64,000 nucleotides of DNA from the NCBI RefSeq assembly GCF_027627475.1, contig NZ_CP115484.1, forward strand, positions 3,518,001 to 3,582,000, read 5' to 3'. The translations under genes and the position numbers were made by a program. The DNA comes from Paenibacillus sp. SYP-B4298. GTDB lineage: Bacteria > Bacillota > Bacilli > Paenibacillales > Paenibacillaceae. The notes under the pieces are model-generated. The model searched no databases. It saw only the letters and a list, made by a program, of their open reading frames with translations, and was not told the DNA's origin. Positions 41,787-51,144 of this stretch are shown here, one piece after another (within the stretch, counting starts at the first letter, position 1; each line of letters begins with the position of its first letter).

Positions 41787-43349
41787 TTAGAGCTTTTCGG
41801 ATAGCCCATTCTCCGCCGCCGTCGCGCGATAATAGCGGTTGAGTGAATGGTATACCTCACGGTAATGGCCATAGATTCGCCCATACGCCTGCGCCCGCCC
41901 CTCATTCGGCTGTGCAGGCTCGCTGGCCGAGACAACTATGCGCGCCGCTTCGTCGACCGATGTATACCAGCCGCAGCCTAAGCCCGCCAGCAGCGAGGCT
42001 CCCACCGCTGACGCATCGCGATGATGCAGCCGTGCCAGTGGACGGTCAAGCACATCGCCAATCATGCGCGACCAGACCTCGTTCTTGCTGCCACCTCCGC
42101 CCAGGTGCAAGCGCTTGGCAGGATAGCCGCTGGCTTCGAACAGCTCCATCGCTTCCCGAATATTATACGCCACTCCCTCCATGACCGAGTGCAGGAGCAG
42201 CTCCTTCGGCTGGCCTGTAGCCAGCCCGAGCCAGGAAGCGCGGTCGACGGCGTCGAAGTGCGGCGTCCCGCTCCCAACTAAAAATGGTAAAAAAAGCAAT
42301 CCATCACTACCAGGAGGGATGCCATCCATCCTGCGGGACAATATGCCTATCGCCTCGTAATCCTCAGCCTGCAACTGCGTTTTGTCACTAAGCATACGGT
42401 ATGCCCAATCCACTCCTAGCCCCCCGGTAAAGATGCTGCCCATTGCATATAGGGTGCCAGGAATCGCCGAAGGATGAAATGTCAGCTTGCCGACAGCCTC
42501 GGACACGATCCCTTTCACGCGCATCACCGCCTGCCCGGACGTACTCAGCGTCACCGCCAATATGCCATCCTCCGATGCGCCAGTGCCAAGCTGGCTGCAC
42601 GCCATATCCGCTGCCCCTGTAAACACAGGCAAGCCTTCCGGCAGACCGGTTGCGGCTGCGGCTTCCGGGCTGACGCGCCCAGCTTCGCCATGCGAGGGCT
42701 GGAGCTCGGGGAAGAGCCGCTCGGGCAAGCCCAGCTCGCGAATAAGTTCCGCCGACCACCTGCCCGACACAGCATCATAGAGCAAGCTGTTGCCTGCATC
42801 GGTGGGATCGGTCAGCAAGTGACCGCTCAGGCGGTAACGGATAAAGTCCTTTGGAAACAACAACGTGGCTGCACGTCGAAGCGCGTCGGGCACGTTATTT
42901 TTGATCCACAGAAGCTTCGAGACCGTGAAGGCGTCGATCGGCATGTTGCCTGTCATCGCCACGAAGGTCTCTCCGTATTCTTGCCGCAGCCAGGCGGTTT
43001 CTTCGGATGATCTGGCGTCGGCTATCATGATGCTTGGCATCACCGGATGACCATCGTTGCCAAGCAGCACCGGCGCACTCATATGTCCAGAGAAGGAAAC
43101 GCCGAGGAGGACTCCCCCGGCAGCGCCGATGTTCGCTACACACTCACGAATGGCAGCGCAAGCGCCCTCCCACCATTGCTGTGGATGCTGCTCCACCCAA
43201 CCGGGACGCCGTGAATCGCTGGCATAATGGCGCGAGGCAGAGGCGGCAATCTGCCCTTCCCTCGTCATGGCCACGACTTTGACCGCTGTCGAGCCGACAT
43301 CGACGCTCAGCACCAGTTCACGTGCCGCTGTCCGGCTATTCGTTGACAT
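41787..43349 (-). CDS. FGGY-family carbohydrate kinase (xylulokinase-like)
   Basis: 520 aa. N-terminal ATPase motif LVLSVDVGSTAVKVVAM, then SFSGHMSAPVLL, a LFPKDFIRYRLSGHLLTDPT segment (phosphate and sugar binding), GAADMACSQLG and the C-terminal signature region (RLHLGGGGSKNEVWSRMIGD, ASAVGASLLAG). It would phosphorylate a sugar or polyol with ATP. Last gene of the 12-gene operon. The sugar is not defined; xylulose is only one option. GGGAGGG precedes the ATG. Confidence 0.88.
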   Translation of the reverse strand: MSTNSRTAARELVLSVDVGSTAVKVVAMTREGQIAASASRHYASDSRRPGWVEQHPQQWWEGACAAIRECVANIGAAGGVLLGVSFSGHMSAPVLLGNDGHPVMPSIMIADARSSEETAWLRQEYGETFVAMTGNMPIDAFTVSKLLWIKNNVPDALRRAATLLFPKDFIRYRLSGHLLTDPTDAGNSLLYDAVSGRWSAELIRELGLPERLFPELQPSHGEAGRVSPEAAAATGLPEGLPVFTGAADMACSQLGTGASEDGILAVTLSTSGQAVMRVKGIVSEAVGKLTFHPSAIPGTLYAMGSIFTGGLGVDWAYRMLSDKTQLQAEDYEAIGILSRRMDGIPPGSDGLLFLPFLVGSGTPHFDAVDRASWLGLATGQPKELLLHSVMEGVAYNIREAMELFEASGYPAKRLHLGGGGSKNEVWSRMIGDVLDRPLARLHHRDASAVGASLLAGLGCGWYTSVDEAARIVVSASEPAQPNEGRAQAYGRIYGHYREVYHSLNRYYRATAAENGLSEKL

Positions 43350-43412
43350 CGAATCCCTCCCACCGTCTCCACCATACGGCCGTTTTTGTAATCTCTCTGT
43401 TCAAACCCAGCG

Positions 43413-44144
43413 CTACAGATGCTTGATTCGCTTGCGGTATTTTTCGATATAAGACCGGTTGCGCTCAAAGCCGCCGGGAATGTTGCCGCTGATATACACT
43501 GGAGGCTCAACCCCGCGTGCCACCAGACGCTCAGCCACGCTGGTCATAACCATATTCAGAATGACGCTGCCAATGACCGTCGAGCCGGATGCCATCTTCA
43601 ACTCCGTGCCCGGAATGCCGACCAACGCATCGCCGTGCGGCATATGGTTGTCAATGACTAGATCTGCGATGTCACTGAGCCGCTTGCCGGAATGATGTCT
43701 GGTCTCATCCCCGAAGTAGGAGGACGAGCACAGAGCTACCACCTTCAACCCTTTTCCCTTTGCGGCCAACGCCATCTCAACCGGAAGTGAGTTGATTCCC
43801 GAGTTGGAGATGACGATGATAACCTCCCCTGGCGCAACCTCATAGTTGTCCAATATATGCTCCGCGTAGCCCGTCATCCGCTCCACCCTCGAGCTTTTGA
43901 CCGCTCCTTCATGAAGCATGACGCTTGTTTCCAATATGGCGTTGACCGGAACCAGTCCGCCTGCTCTATAGAAAAAATCCTCCACCAGCAAATGCGAATG
44001 GCCGCAGCCAAATAGATGCAGCAGACCGTCGTTTGCCACCGATTCGGCAATCCACTCCGCTGCTTGTGCAATGGATTCTTGTTCTTCCTGTTTAATTAAT
44101 TCAATGTGCCATGTAATTTTGTCTACAAATTCATTTGCCAGCAT
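43413..44144 (-). CDS. SIS-domain sugar isomerase-like protein (UPF0309 type)
   Basis: 243 aa from ATG 44144 (AGGAG nine bases ahead). One SIS domain: LLHLFGCGHSHLLVEDFFYR, then VIIVISNSGINSLPVEMAL with the phosphosugar-binding Ser pair, and LKVVALCSS. The family is listed as UPF0309 and is related to phosphoheptose isomerase and MurQ-type etherase folds. In this operon it could isomerise or deglycosylate a phosphorylated sugar conjugate made by the kinase downstream. Confidence 0.85.
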   Translation of the reverse strand: MLANEFVDKITWHIELIKQEEQESIAQAAEWIAESVANDGLLHLFGCGHSHLLVEDFFYRAGGLVPVNAILETSVMLHEGAVKSSRVERMTGYAEHILDNYEVAPGEVIIVISNSGINSLPVEMALAAKGKGLKVVALCSSSYFGDETRHHSGKRLSDIADLVIDNHMPHGDALVGIPGTELKMASGSTVIGSVILNMVMTSVAERLVARGVEPPVYISGNIPGGFERNRSYIEKYRKRIKHL

Positions 44145-44176
44145 ACCGCAATTCTCCTTCCGAATTACAACCTTCA

Positions 44177-44920
44177 TTAGCCAATGTTCGCCGGTACACC
44201 CAAGTTTCGAAAAATGCTAGAGGCTCTTTCCACATGCTTCGCGGCCCTCGACAACACGGGCTGCCCATGTCCCGGAAGCAGCACGTCCGGCGCAAGACCG
44301 GCCAGTCTTTCAATGCTTGCAGCAAGCGCCTGTAATTGAAAATCATAAGTGCTCAGCATGGAGATTTTTCCGCCGTGCATAACCGTGTCTCCGCTAATCA
44401 ATACGGAAGGATAATGGTTTCTCTCCATCAGAAAACAAGTATCAAAGCGTGAATGCCCTGGCGTATGGAATACCGTAAACCGGCAATCCCCAAGATGCAA
44501 TCTATCGCCGTCGCGCAGCCGCTGATCCGCCCTGCAAGCCCGCCATTCATAATCAGCGTCGTAAAAGCCAGCGTCACGCGCCTGCTGCAAGCTGATTGCC
44601 GCTTCATCTCCCTGCTCAAAAATCTCGGCAGCCTCGTCCAGCATATGAATGCGAGCACCGGTCGCCTCCCGCAGCGCCGCAGCGCCGCCGGAATGATCCG
44701 CGTGCAGATGTGTCAATAAAATATCGCCCACCGCTGCAGCGTCATACCCATGTTCCCCGAGATTGCGGATAATTTCACCAATCGATTCGCCCGTACCGCA
44801 ATCAATCACCACAAGGCCTGCCCCCGTATCAACAGCGTATACATTGCAATCGGCAGGATGGGTCCAACTGAACCCAAGATCACCGCTTGCCAGCAGGTAA
44901 AGGTCTTGTCGAAGACGCAT
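44177..44920 (-). CDS. Metallo-beta-lactamase fold hydrolase
   Basis: 247 aa. The metal site is complete: LLTHLHADHSGGAAAL, a His in VFHTPGHSRFDTCFL, Asp in LISGDTVMHGG and the last His in VLLPGHGQPVL. Probably a thioesterase, lactonase or similar hydrolase. It shares one base with the RidA stop, so the two are translationally linked. In this operon it might open a lactone or thioester intermediate. Confidence 0.85.
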   Translation of the reverse strand: MRLRQDLYLLASGDLGFSWTHPADCNVYAVDTGAGLVVIDCGTGESIGEIIRNLGEHGYDAAAVGDILLTHLHADHSGGAAALREATGARIHMLDEAAEIFEQGDEAAISLQQARDAGFYDADYEWRACRADQRLRDGDRLHLGDCRFTVFHTPGHSRFDTCFLMERNHYPSVLISGDTVMHGGKISMLSTYDFQLQALAASIERLAGLAPDVLLPGHGQPVLSRAAKHVERASSIFRNLGVPANIG

Positions 44921-45384
44921 TATGCCTTCACCTGAACAATCATCTCCAGCTCCACCGCTGCACCGAATGGCAGCTCGCTGGTGCCCAGCGCAGCTCGCGC
45001 ATGCTTGCCCGCCTCGCCGAAGATCTCGACCAGCAGCTCCGACGCTCCGTCAATCACAAGCGGCTGCTCCCCGAATCCGTCGGCAGACCTGACGTAACCC
45101 ATCATACGTACAATCCGCTCAACCCGATCAAGACTGCCCAGACATGACTGTATCTCTCCCAGACAATTCAGAGCAGCCAGCCTTGCAGCCTTCCTGCCCG
45201 CAGCAACGTCATGCTCGGCTCCGAGCCTTCCGGGCATCTGCATGACCCCGTCGATCTCAGGTGTCGCGCCGGATATAAACAGCAGATTGCCTACCTGCAC
45301 TCCGGGTACAAATCGAAAACGCGGCTTCACTTCTGGAATGGCTATATTCAATTCCTTTAAACGCTGTTCGATCGACATCGCCAC
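44920..45384 (-). CDS. RidA/YjgF family protein
   Basis: 154 aa. The fold motifs are clear: [14 protein letters not shown], then [33 protein letters not shown] and the C-terminal [20 protein letters not shown] with the conserved Arg. RidA-type proteins hydrolyse reactive enamines and imines released by PLP enzymes, which fits the threonine-synthase-like gene in the same operon. The start may be GTG 45384 or ATG 45378. Confidence 0.9.
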   Translation of the reverse strand: MAMSIEQRLKELNIAIPEVKPRFRFVPGVQVGNLLFISGATPEIDGVMQMPGRLGAEHDVAAGRKAARLAALNCLGEIQSCLGSLDRVERIVRMMGYVRSADGFGEQPLVIDGASELLVEIFGEAGKHARAALGTSELPFGAAVELEMIVQVKA

Positions 45385-45432
45385 TCAACCCCTGTCCCTA
45401 AATATGGCTTCCCTTCTCCTAGAGATATCCAT

Positions 45433-46494
45433 TCAATCACTTTCTCCTTCATGCCCTAGCGTAACCATACGTCCCTCACGAGCTGAAGTTACAATGGCAT
45501 CGGCAATTTCCATCACGTGCACCGAATCGGTCAAGGGCATGATGGGGGATGGACGATTCTCTGCGATAACCCGGATGAAATGCGCCAGCTCCGCCGCAAT
45601 CGCGCCGCCCACGCTGCCGTCCGGCCCGGTCGGCCAGAGCGTCACCTCCGGTTGCAGCACGCGCTCCGCGGTCCATATTGACAAGCCAGCATGACTAAGT
45701 CTGTACTGTGCCGTTCCCCGCTCTCCGATTACTTCAATCTGGGCGTCAATGGTGCCGTCTAGCTCCAAGGTATCCACCAAATTTCGCGGCCCGCCGGGAG
45801 GAACCAGCCAACTGGAATCCAATGAGGCGACAACACCATTCTCGAACTGCAGCGTCGCTGCAAACAGATCGGGAAACGCATGCCCACTCATATAGCGCTC
45901 AAACGCAGCTACGGACTTGCAGCGTGCACCCGCATACCAGACCAGCAAATCAAGCTCATGCACGCCCGATTCGTAGACAGGGTGGACACGGCTGCCAAAG
46001 CTATGAAACCAGTCGCGGCTGAAGTTCCGCTTCGTGCGAATCGCTGCAACCCGTCCCAGCAAGCCTTCATCCAGATTGCGCTTAATCGTAAAGTAAGGCT
46101 GCGAAAACCGCGAAATATTGCCCACAAGCACCTGCAGGCCTGCTTTTTCGGACGCCTCTTGAATAGCTTTTGCTTCCTGCAATGTCACGGCGAGCGGTTT
46201 TTCCACGATTACATGCTTGCCGCTTCGCAGTGCGGCCAATGCCAGCGGGCCATGCGAGCTTTCGTCCGATACGATGTCAACGGCATCGAGATCGTCCAGC
46301 TCAATAAGCGCAAGCGGGTCGGTGTAACATGCTTCAACACTAATATTGGCTTCTTCGGCGGCAGCAGCCAGCGCCTCTGGGCTGACATCCGCCAACGCAG
46401 CAACCTCGACGCCGGCGAGCTGCTGCAGCACCTTCAGATGTAGTCGGCCGAACCGGCCTGCGCCGATCAAGCCAATGCGCAGTGATTGAGTCAT
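45433..46494 (-). CDS. Gfo/Idh/MocA family oxidoreductase
   Basis: About 353 aa from ATG 46494, set by AAGGAGG eight bases before. N-terminal Rossmann motif SLRIGLIGAGRFGRLHLKVL, then EKPLAVTLQEAKAIQ with the catalytic Lys, and the C-terminal sheet with VHELDLLVWYAG holding the usual His. NAD(P)-dependent dehydrogenase acting on a sugar, inositol or sugar acid. Confidence 0.9.
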   Translation of the reverse strand: MTQSLRIGLIGAGRFGRLHLKVLQQLAGVEVAALADVSPEALAAAAEEANISVEACYTDPLALIELDDLDAVDIVSDESSHGPLALAALRSGKHVIVEKPLAVTLQEAKAIQEASEKAGLQVLVGNISRFSQPYFTIKRNLDEGLLGRVAAIRTKRNFSRDWFHSFGSRVHPVYESGVHELDLLVWYAGARCKSVAAFERYMSGHAFPDLFAATLQFENGVVASLDSSWLVPPGGPRNLVDTLELDGTIDAQIEVIGERGTAQYRLSHAGLSIWTAERVLQPEVTLWPTGPDGSVGGAIAAELAHFIRVIAENRPSPIMPLTDSVHVMEIADAIVTSAREGRMVTLGHEGESD

Positions 46495-46578
46495 CCCTTT
46501 CACCTCCTTGCCTGGCGGCTTATACCGTCGAATAACCGAGCAGTACCGGCGGTTCATTGCCGATACACCTGTCCCCTG

Positions 46579-47382
46579 TTATTTGACAGCGCCTGCCGTC
46601 AGCCCCTTGATAAAGTATTTGCCTACAAAGGCGAAGAAAATGACGACCGGCAATAGGGTCAATACCGCGCCTGCTGTCGTCCAGCCCCACCGGACAGTGT
46701 ATTGTCCCATAATGGCATTGAGTCCGATCGGCAGTGTTTGCAAGCGCTCACTGCTGATCAACACCGAGGAAAAGGCAAACTCTGTCCATGCCATAATAAA
46801 CGCATAAATCGATATGGTCGCAATGCCCGGCCCGATGAGCGGCAGCACGATCTGCAGCATTGTACGCATCCGTCCGGCTCCATCGATTGCCGCCGCCTCA
46901 TCGAGCGTTAGCGGCACCGCATCAAAAAACCCGTGCATCAGCCACACTGAGAATGGCGCGGCAAACGTGACATTAATGATAACGAGTCCCAGCAGCGTAT
47001 CCACTAGATGCAGCCCGGCCATCAGTTGGTACACGGGAACCAGCAGCAAAATAGCAGGAAACACGTAGGTCGCCAAAATCAAGCGGCTGACAAAATGCCG
47101 TCCGCGAAACTTCATCCGGTACAATGCGAAGCAGGCAGGCACAACGATCAGCACCGAAACCGCCATTGTACCAAACGAAATGATTGCACTGTTGCTAAGA
47201 TTCGTAAGATACGAGGTACTTTGAAGCAGCTCTTTATAATGAATGAGCGTGAAGGACTTCGGAAACAAGTCCGGCTTCAAAATCTGATCCGCCGGCTTGA
47301 AGGACGAGATGGTAATCCAATAAAACGGGAATGCAATGATAAAGGTCAGCAAAATGCCGACGATAATACGAGTTGCTTTCAT
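46579..47382 (-). CDS. Sugar ABC transporter permease (MalG-like)
   Basis: 267 aa from ATG 47382, supported by GGAAGG. Six membrane segments. The EAA loop is FFDAVPLTLDEAAAIDGAGR, and PLIGPGIATISIYAF follows it. It is the second permease of the importer with the gene upstream. No ATPase is encoded here, so it probably uses a shared MsmX-type ATPase, as many Firmicute sugar importers do. Confidence 0.92.
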   Translation of the reverse strand: MKATRIIVGILLTFIIAFPFYWITISSFKPADQILKPDLFPKSFTLIHYKELLQSTSYLTNLSNSAIISFGTMAVSVLIVVPACFALYRMKFRGRHFVSRLILATYVFPAILLLVPVYQLMAGLHLVDTLLGLVIINVTFAAPFSVWLMHGFFDAVPLTLDEAAAIDGAGRMRTMLQIVLPLIGPGIATISIYAFIMAWTEFAFSSVLISSERLQTLPIGLNAIMGQYTVRWGWTTAGAVLTLLPVVIFFAFVGKYFIKGLTAGAVK

Positions 47383-47416
47383 CGCTGTCACCTTCCTTTC
47401 CTCTTGGCGGGAGCCG

Positions 47417-48307
47417 TCAGTCTTCCTTGGGCGCGAAGTATTTAATGAAGAAAAAGGCATATACGCCAAGGAACGCCGCCGTAATAATGGAGGTTGCGGA
47501 TGCCTGGCCGATCCGATACGATTCAAACGCTTGCTGATAAATCATGACGGGAACGGTTGTCGTTGCGCCTGCTGGTCCGCCGCCAGTCAAGATGTATATC
47601 GTGTCAAATATATTGAAGGACCACAATGTGCCAACAAGACCCAGCGCAAACGTAATTCTGCCCAGCGAGGGGAACGTAATTGTCCAAAATTGCTGCCATT
47701 TGTTTGCGCCGTCAACGTCGGCGGCCTCGTAGATTTCAACGGATATGGTGGATAAGCCGGCCAACACGATAACCGCCATGAACGGAAACCAATGCCATGT
47801 ATTGATAAAAATAATAATCGGCAGCGACCATGTTTTGTGGCCAATCAAATTAAGCGGCTGTTCAATCAAATGAAGCGACATCAATACATGATTAAAGATT
47901 CCGTATGATCCGTTAAAAATCCACTGCCAAAAAATCGTGACGACGATCGTCGGTATAACCCAGGGAATAATCATCCAGGTCCGCGCCCAGTTATTGAAAC
48001 GGGTCGCTTTGTTAAGCATCAATGCGATACCGAAAGCAAGCAGCGTCTGGGAAAAGCCATTGCCTAAAACCCAAATCAGACTTTTGCCCCATGCCGCCCA
48101 ATAGGTCGAGGATTGCAGCATGCTCGCATAATTGTCCAGACCGACGAAGCTGCCTTGCGTTCCGACAAAGCCGGTATTGTACAAGCTTTCCTTAAACACG
48201 CTGAGCAACGGTATAAATATAGTGACGACGATCCAGATTACGATTGGGGCTACCAGCAAATAAGGCAGCACTTTGGCCATCGTTCTTCCTTTTCCCAACA
48301 CATCCAT
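47417..48307 (-). CDS. Sugar ABC transporter permease (MalF-like)
   Basis: About 297 aa. Membrane segments begin at VLPYLLVAPIVIWIVVTIFI. The EAA-like loop is ISVEIYEAADVDGANKWQQF. Starts at 48307 (after GGGGAG) and 48280 (after AAAGGAAG) are both possible. Partner of the MalG-like permease. Confidence 0.9.
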   Translation of the reverse strand: MDVLGKGRTMAKVLPYLLVAPIVIWIVVTIFIPLLSVFKESLYNTGFVGTQGSFVGLDNYASMLQSSTYWAAWGKSLIWVLGNGFSQTLLAFGIALMLNKATRFNNWARTWMIIPWVIPTIVVTIFWQWIFNGSYGIFNHVLMSLHLIEQPLNLIGHKTWSLPIIIFINTWHWFPFMAVIVLAGLSTISVEIYEAADVDGANKWQQFWTITFPSLGRITFALGLVGTLWSFNIFDTIYILTGGGPAGATTTVPVMIYQQAFESYRIGQASATSIITAAFLGVYAFFFIKYFAPKED

Positions 48308-48388
48308 GCACATTCACTCCCCACAAGGCCGGAGGGCCTGCCGCCTGCAATGATCCCGACAGACCCTCCTTGTTCCCTCTGTTTGCTG

Positions 48389-49738
48389 TTACTTCACTGC
48401 TTCTTCCATTTGGGCCTGCCCCCAACTAACTGCCTTCTCTGCGGACAACCCGTTGCTATTCATCTGCTCCAAGGTTTGCGCCATGTAGTTCGGTCCTGCG
48501 ATTTGGCCGATCTTAGGCGAAACGCCATCGGTAAAGCCAAACAATGCGCCGTTGTTTGAAGCTTGAATTAACACTTCCACCTGTGAACGGTACTTGCTAA
48601 TCACCGGGTCATTCCAGAAGCTTTCAGCCTTGCTGCCGTCCTCAGTTACCGGTAAGAACAGGCCTGGCTCGGCGTTGACGAAGCTGCCGTATGTTTCCGG
48701 CTCGAACAGATACTCAAAAAACTTAGCAATCGCTGCTTTCTTGGCAGCGTTGTCCGTCAGCATCATGACGCCGTTGGAATAATAGATGCTGCCTTGTTCC
48801 CCGCCAGAAGCGACCGGCATGGGCACAACGCCCAAATCCTCTGCAGGACGACCGGATTCCGACTCAAACGTGGACAGGTATTGCCCTTTCTCGATCGCCA
48901 TCGCGGCTGCGCCAGTATTGAACTGGGCCTGCGGCTCACCCCACTGGTACGTGTTGCTATCCGGTGGCGAGAATTTCAGCAAATCCTTATACATTTGATA
49001 AGCGGCAACCGTTTTTTCATTGTTAAATGTCACTACGTTACTGCCGTTAATTATGTTTTTGGCTCCTGCGGTTACAAGAAAGCTATAAAGCACCTGGTCT
49101 GTCGCCATCGATTTGGAAGCTGGCAGCGCAATGCCGTACTTGCCGCCCCCAGTTAACTTCTCAGCAGCCGATTTCAACTCATCCCAGTTAGTCGGCGGTG
49201 TAATGCCTGCTTCTTTCAGCAGATCGGCGCGATACCAGAGCACCTGCACCATGCCGTATAATGGAACCGCCCACGTGTGGCCTTCATAGGTATACGGCGC
49301 CAAGGACGTGTCGAGCAAGCCGTGCTTCTCATTAATTGAAGCTATAATGTCATCGACCGGCTGCACGACACCGAGTTGTTTGATGAGCGTCGTGTAATCA
49401 GGGATAGTGAATAGCAGATCCGGTCCATTACCAGCCTGAATTGCGGCTGGAAACTTGGAGTACGCATCGGCCCAGCTTTGCACCTGAGGCGTAATTTTAA
49501 TATCGGGATGAGATGCATTGAATTTGTCTATCACTTCTTTGAAGCGCGCAACGCGATTCGGCGGCTCTTCCATGTGCCATAATGTCAGCTCGGTGATGCT
49601 GCCTCCAGAATTGCCACCGCCGTTCGTTCCGGTATTACCGTTTGTACTGCCGCCTCCGCTGTTGGAGGAACAAGCTGCAAGTACAGATGACAGCATCAAG
49701 ATAAACACCAGCAAGACGATCCCTTTTGTTCTTTTCAC
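48389..49738 (-). CDS. Sugar-binding lipoprotein of the ABC transporter
   Basis: 449 aa family 1 solute-binding protein. The signal peptide ends in the lipobox LAACSS, followed by a Gly/Asn/Ser-rich linker. The mature part has ELTLWHMEEPPNRVARFKEV, FNASHPDIKITPQVQSW and KYGIALPASKSMA. It is fixed to the outer face of the membrane and delivers ligand to the two permeases. Its ATG overlaps the stop of the PLP-enzyme gene by four bases, so transport and catabolism are coexpressed. Confidence 0.93.
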   Translation of the reverse strand: MKRTKGIVLLVFILMLSSVLAACSSNSGGGSTNGNTGTNGGGNSGGSITELTLWHMEEPPNRVARFKEVIDKFNASHPDIKITPQVQSWADAYSKFPAAIQAGNGPDLLFTIPDYTTLIKQLGVVQPVDDIIASINEKHGLLDTSLAPYTYEGHTWAVPLYGMVQVLWYRADLLKEAGITPPTNWDELKSAAEKLTGGGKYGIALPASKSMATDQVLYSFLVTAGAKNIINGSNVVTFNNEKTVAAYQMYKDLLKFSPPDSNTYQWGEPQAQFNTGAAAMAIEKGQYLSTFESESGRPAEDLGVVPMPVASGGEQGSIYYSNGVMMLTDNAAKKAAIAKFFEYLFEPETYGSFVNAEPGLFLPVTEDGSKAESFWNDPVISKYRSQVEVLIQASNNGALFGFTDGVSPKIGQIAGPNYMAQTLEQMNSNGLSAEKAVSWGQAQMEEAVK

Positions 49739-51144
49739 TGTTGTCTCACTCCCATAGTGGTATTATTTATTGCAACGGACATGTCCTTGAGTCCATGCCC
49801 GGTGACAATTGCTACAACAAGCTGATCCTTTTTAATAATGCCCTCTGCGGCCAAGCGGGATGCAGCCGCTACGCTCGTTACTGACGATAGCTCAGCCAAT
49901 ATGCCTTCGCGCATCGCAAGCTCACTGCGCCAATGCATCAGCTCATCGTCGCCTATCGCCAGCGCAACACCGCCAGACTGACGAATGACTGCAAGCGTGC
50001 GCGTGCCGTCAGCCGGATAACTCGATAGCGGGTCGGCAATGCCGGAAGCAGCGGAGGCAATCGGCTCGTCCCATGCCGCCACATGGTCGAGTCCGTCCTC
50101 ATAGGCCGCAGCAATCGGCGCACATCCAAGCGCCTGCACGCCTGCCATGCGGGGCAGACGCGATACGACCCCGGCATAAAGCAGCTCGCGATAACCCTTG
50201 TAAATGCTGCTGAGCAGCGGCCCTGCCCCAATAGGGACGATAATCCAGTCAGGCACGCGGCCTTCCAGTTGCTCCGCCAGCTCGTAGGCGACCGTCTTGT
50301 CTCCCTCGGCCGCATAGGGATTCAGGTAGGTCGAGGTGAGATTGAACGCGCCTTCTACTTCTGCCGCCGCCGCTGATCGGGCATAAGCGTCACTGAAGCT
50401 TCCTTCGACCGGCTCAATGCAGGCGCCGTAAGCTTGCATGGCTGCAAGCTTCTCTTGCGGTGTTGCGGCGGGCACATAGACGGTGCAAGCCAATCCGGCC
50501 CGGGCGGCGTAGGCCGAAGCCGACACCCCGGTATTTCCGGTGGAAGCACACACAACCTTATTGAAGCCAAATGCTCTAGCGGCTGTGAGCGCTACTGCGA
50601 GCGGACGATCTTTGAAGGCAAGCGTCGGATTCTGCGACTCCATCTTTAAATATAACGCCGGAGATCGCGATACATTATTGGTGTTGCCTGCAATGTGCTT
50701 TGTATTTTCTTCGTTGTCGTCCATCCTAATATTCAGAATATTGAGAATATTTAACAAAGGTGTACATCCTTCACCAAGCGAAACAGGTTCAACCTCCGCA
50801 TCGATTGGCAACAGACTTCGGTAACGCCATATTCCAGACTCATGCGAGCTGGCTTGATTAACCAGAGCCGGGCTTATCGCTTCGCTAGCTATGCCGGCGG
50901 CGGCGGTAACCTTGCCGAAGGGCTTCCTATCCAACAACTGGTCGTAGTCGTAATGAATGTCAAGGCTACCGCCACAATGCAGGCAGAGATAGGCAGGCTC
51001 GCTCTCAGCGGCGCAGCCACAGTCCCAGCATACAGCTCGGAACGGTCGTTGTCCGGCGGCAGTGCCGGACAAACGCCCCAGTTCACAGTCCGCAGCAGGC
51101 TTGACCGTTCTATTGTCCACTTTTTTGCTTTCGTCTGTCCTCAT
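49735..51144 (-). CDS. Threonine synthase-like PLP enzyme
   Basis: 469 aa, beta-family PLP enzyme. An N-terminal zinc-ribbon-like pair (CWDCG, CLHCGGS) is followed by the PLP lysine in NPTLAFKDRPLAVALT, the phosphate-binding VCASTGNTGVSASAYAARAG and the PIGAGPLLSSIYKGYREL region. It is nearest to threonine synthase, but no thrA, thrB or hom gene is near. In a catabolic operon with RidA it may be an eliminating enzyme (dehydratase or ammonia-lyase). Overlaps both neighbours by four bases. Confidence 0.85.
   Translation of the reverse strand: MRTDESKKVDNRTVKPAADCELGRLSGTAAGQRPFRAVCWDCGCAAESEPAYLCLHCGGSLDIHYDYDQLLDRKPFGKVTAAAGIASEAISPALVNQASSHESGIWRYRSLLPIDAEVEPVSLGEGCTPLLNILNILNIRMDDNEENTKHIAGNTNNVSRSPALYLKMESQNPTLAFKDRPLAVALTAARAFGFNKVVCASTGNTGVSASAYAARAGLACTVYVPAATPQEKLAAMQAYGACIEPVEGSFSDAYARSAAAAEVEGAFNLTSTYLNPYAAEGDKTVAYELAEQLEGRVPDWIIVPIGAGPLLSSIYKGYRELLYAGVVSRLPRMAGVQALGCAPIAAAYEDGLDHVAAWDEPIASAASGIADPLSSYPADGTRTLAVIRQSGGVALAIGDDELMHWRSELAMREGILAELSSVTSVAAASRLAAEGIIKKDQLVVAIVTGHGLKDMSVAINNTTMGVRQQ

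Noticed and set aside
49735-51144. Naming the PLP enzyme thrC
   Set aside because: It resembles threonine synthase, but the operon is catabolic and has no other threonine synthesis gene; the specific reaction is not shown.
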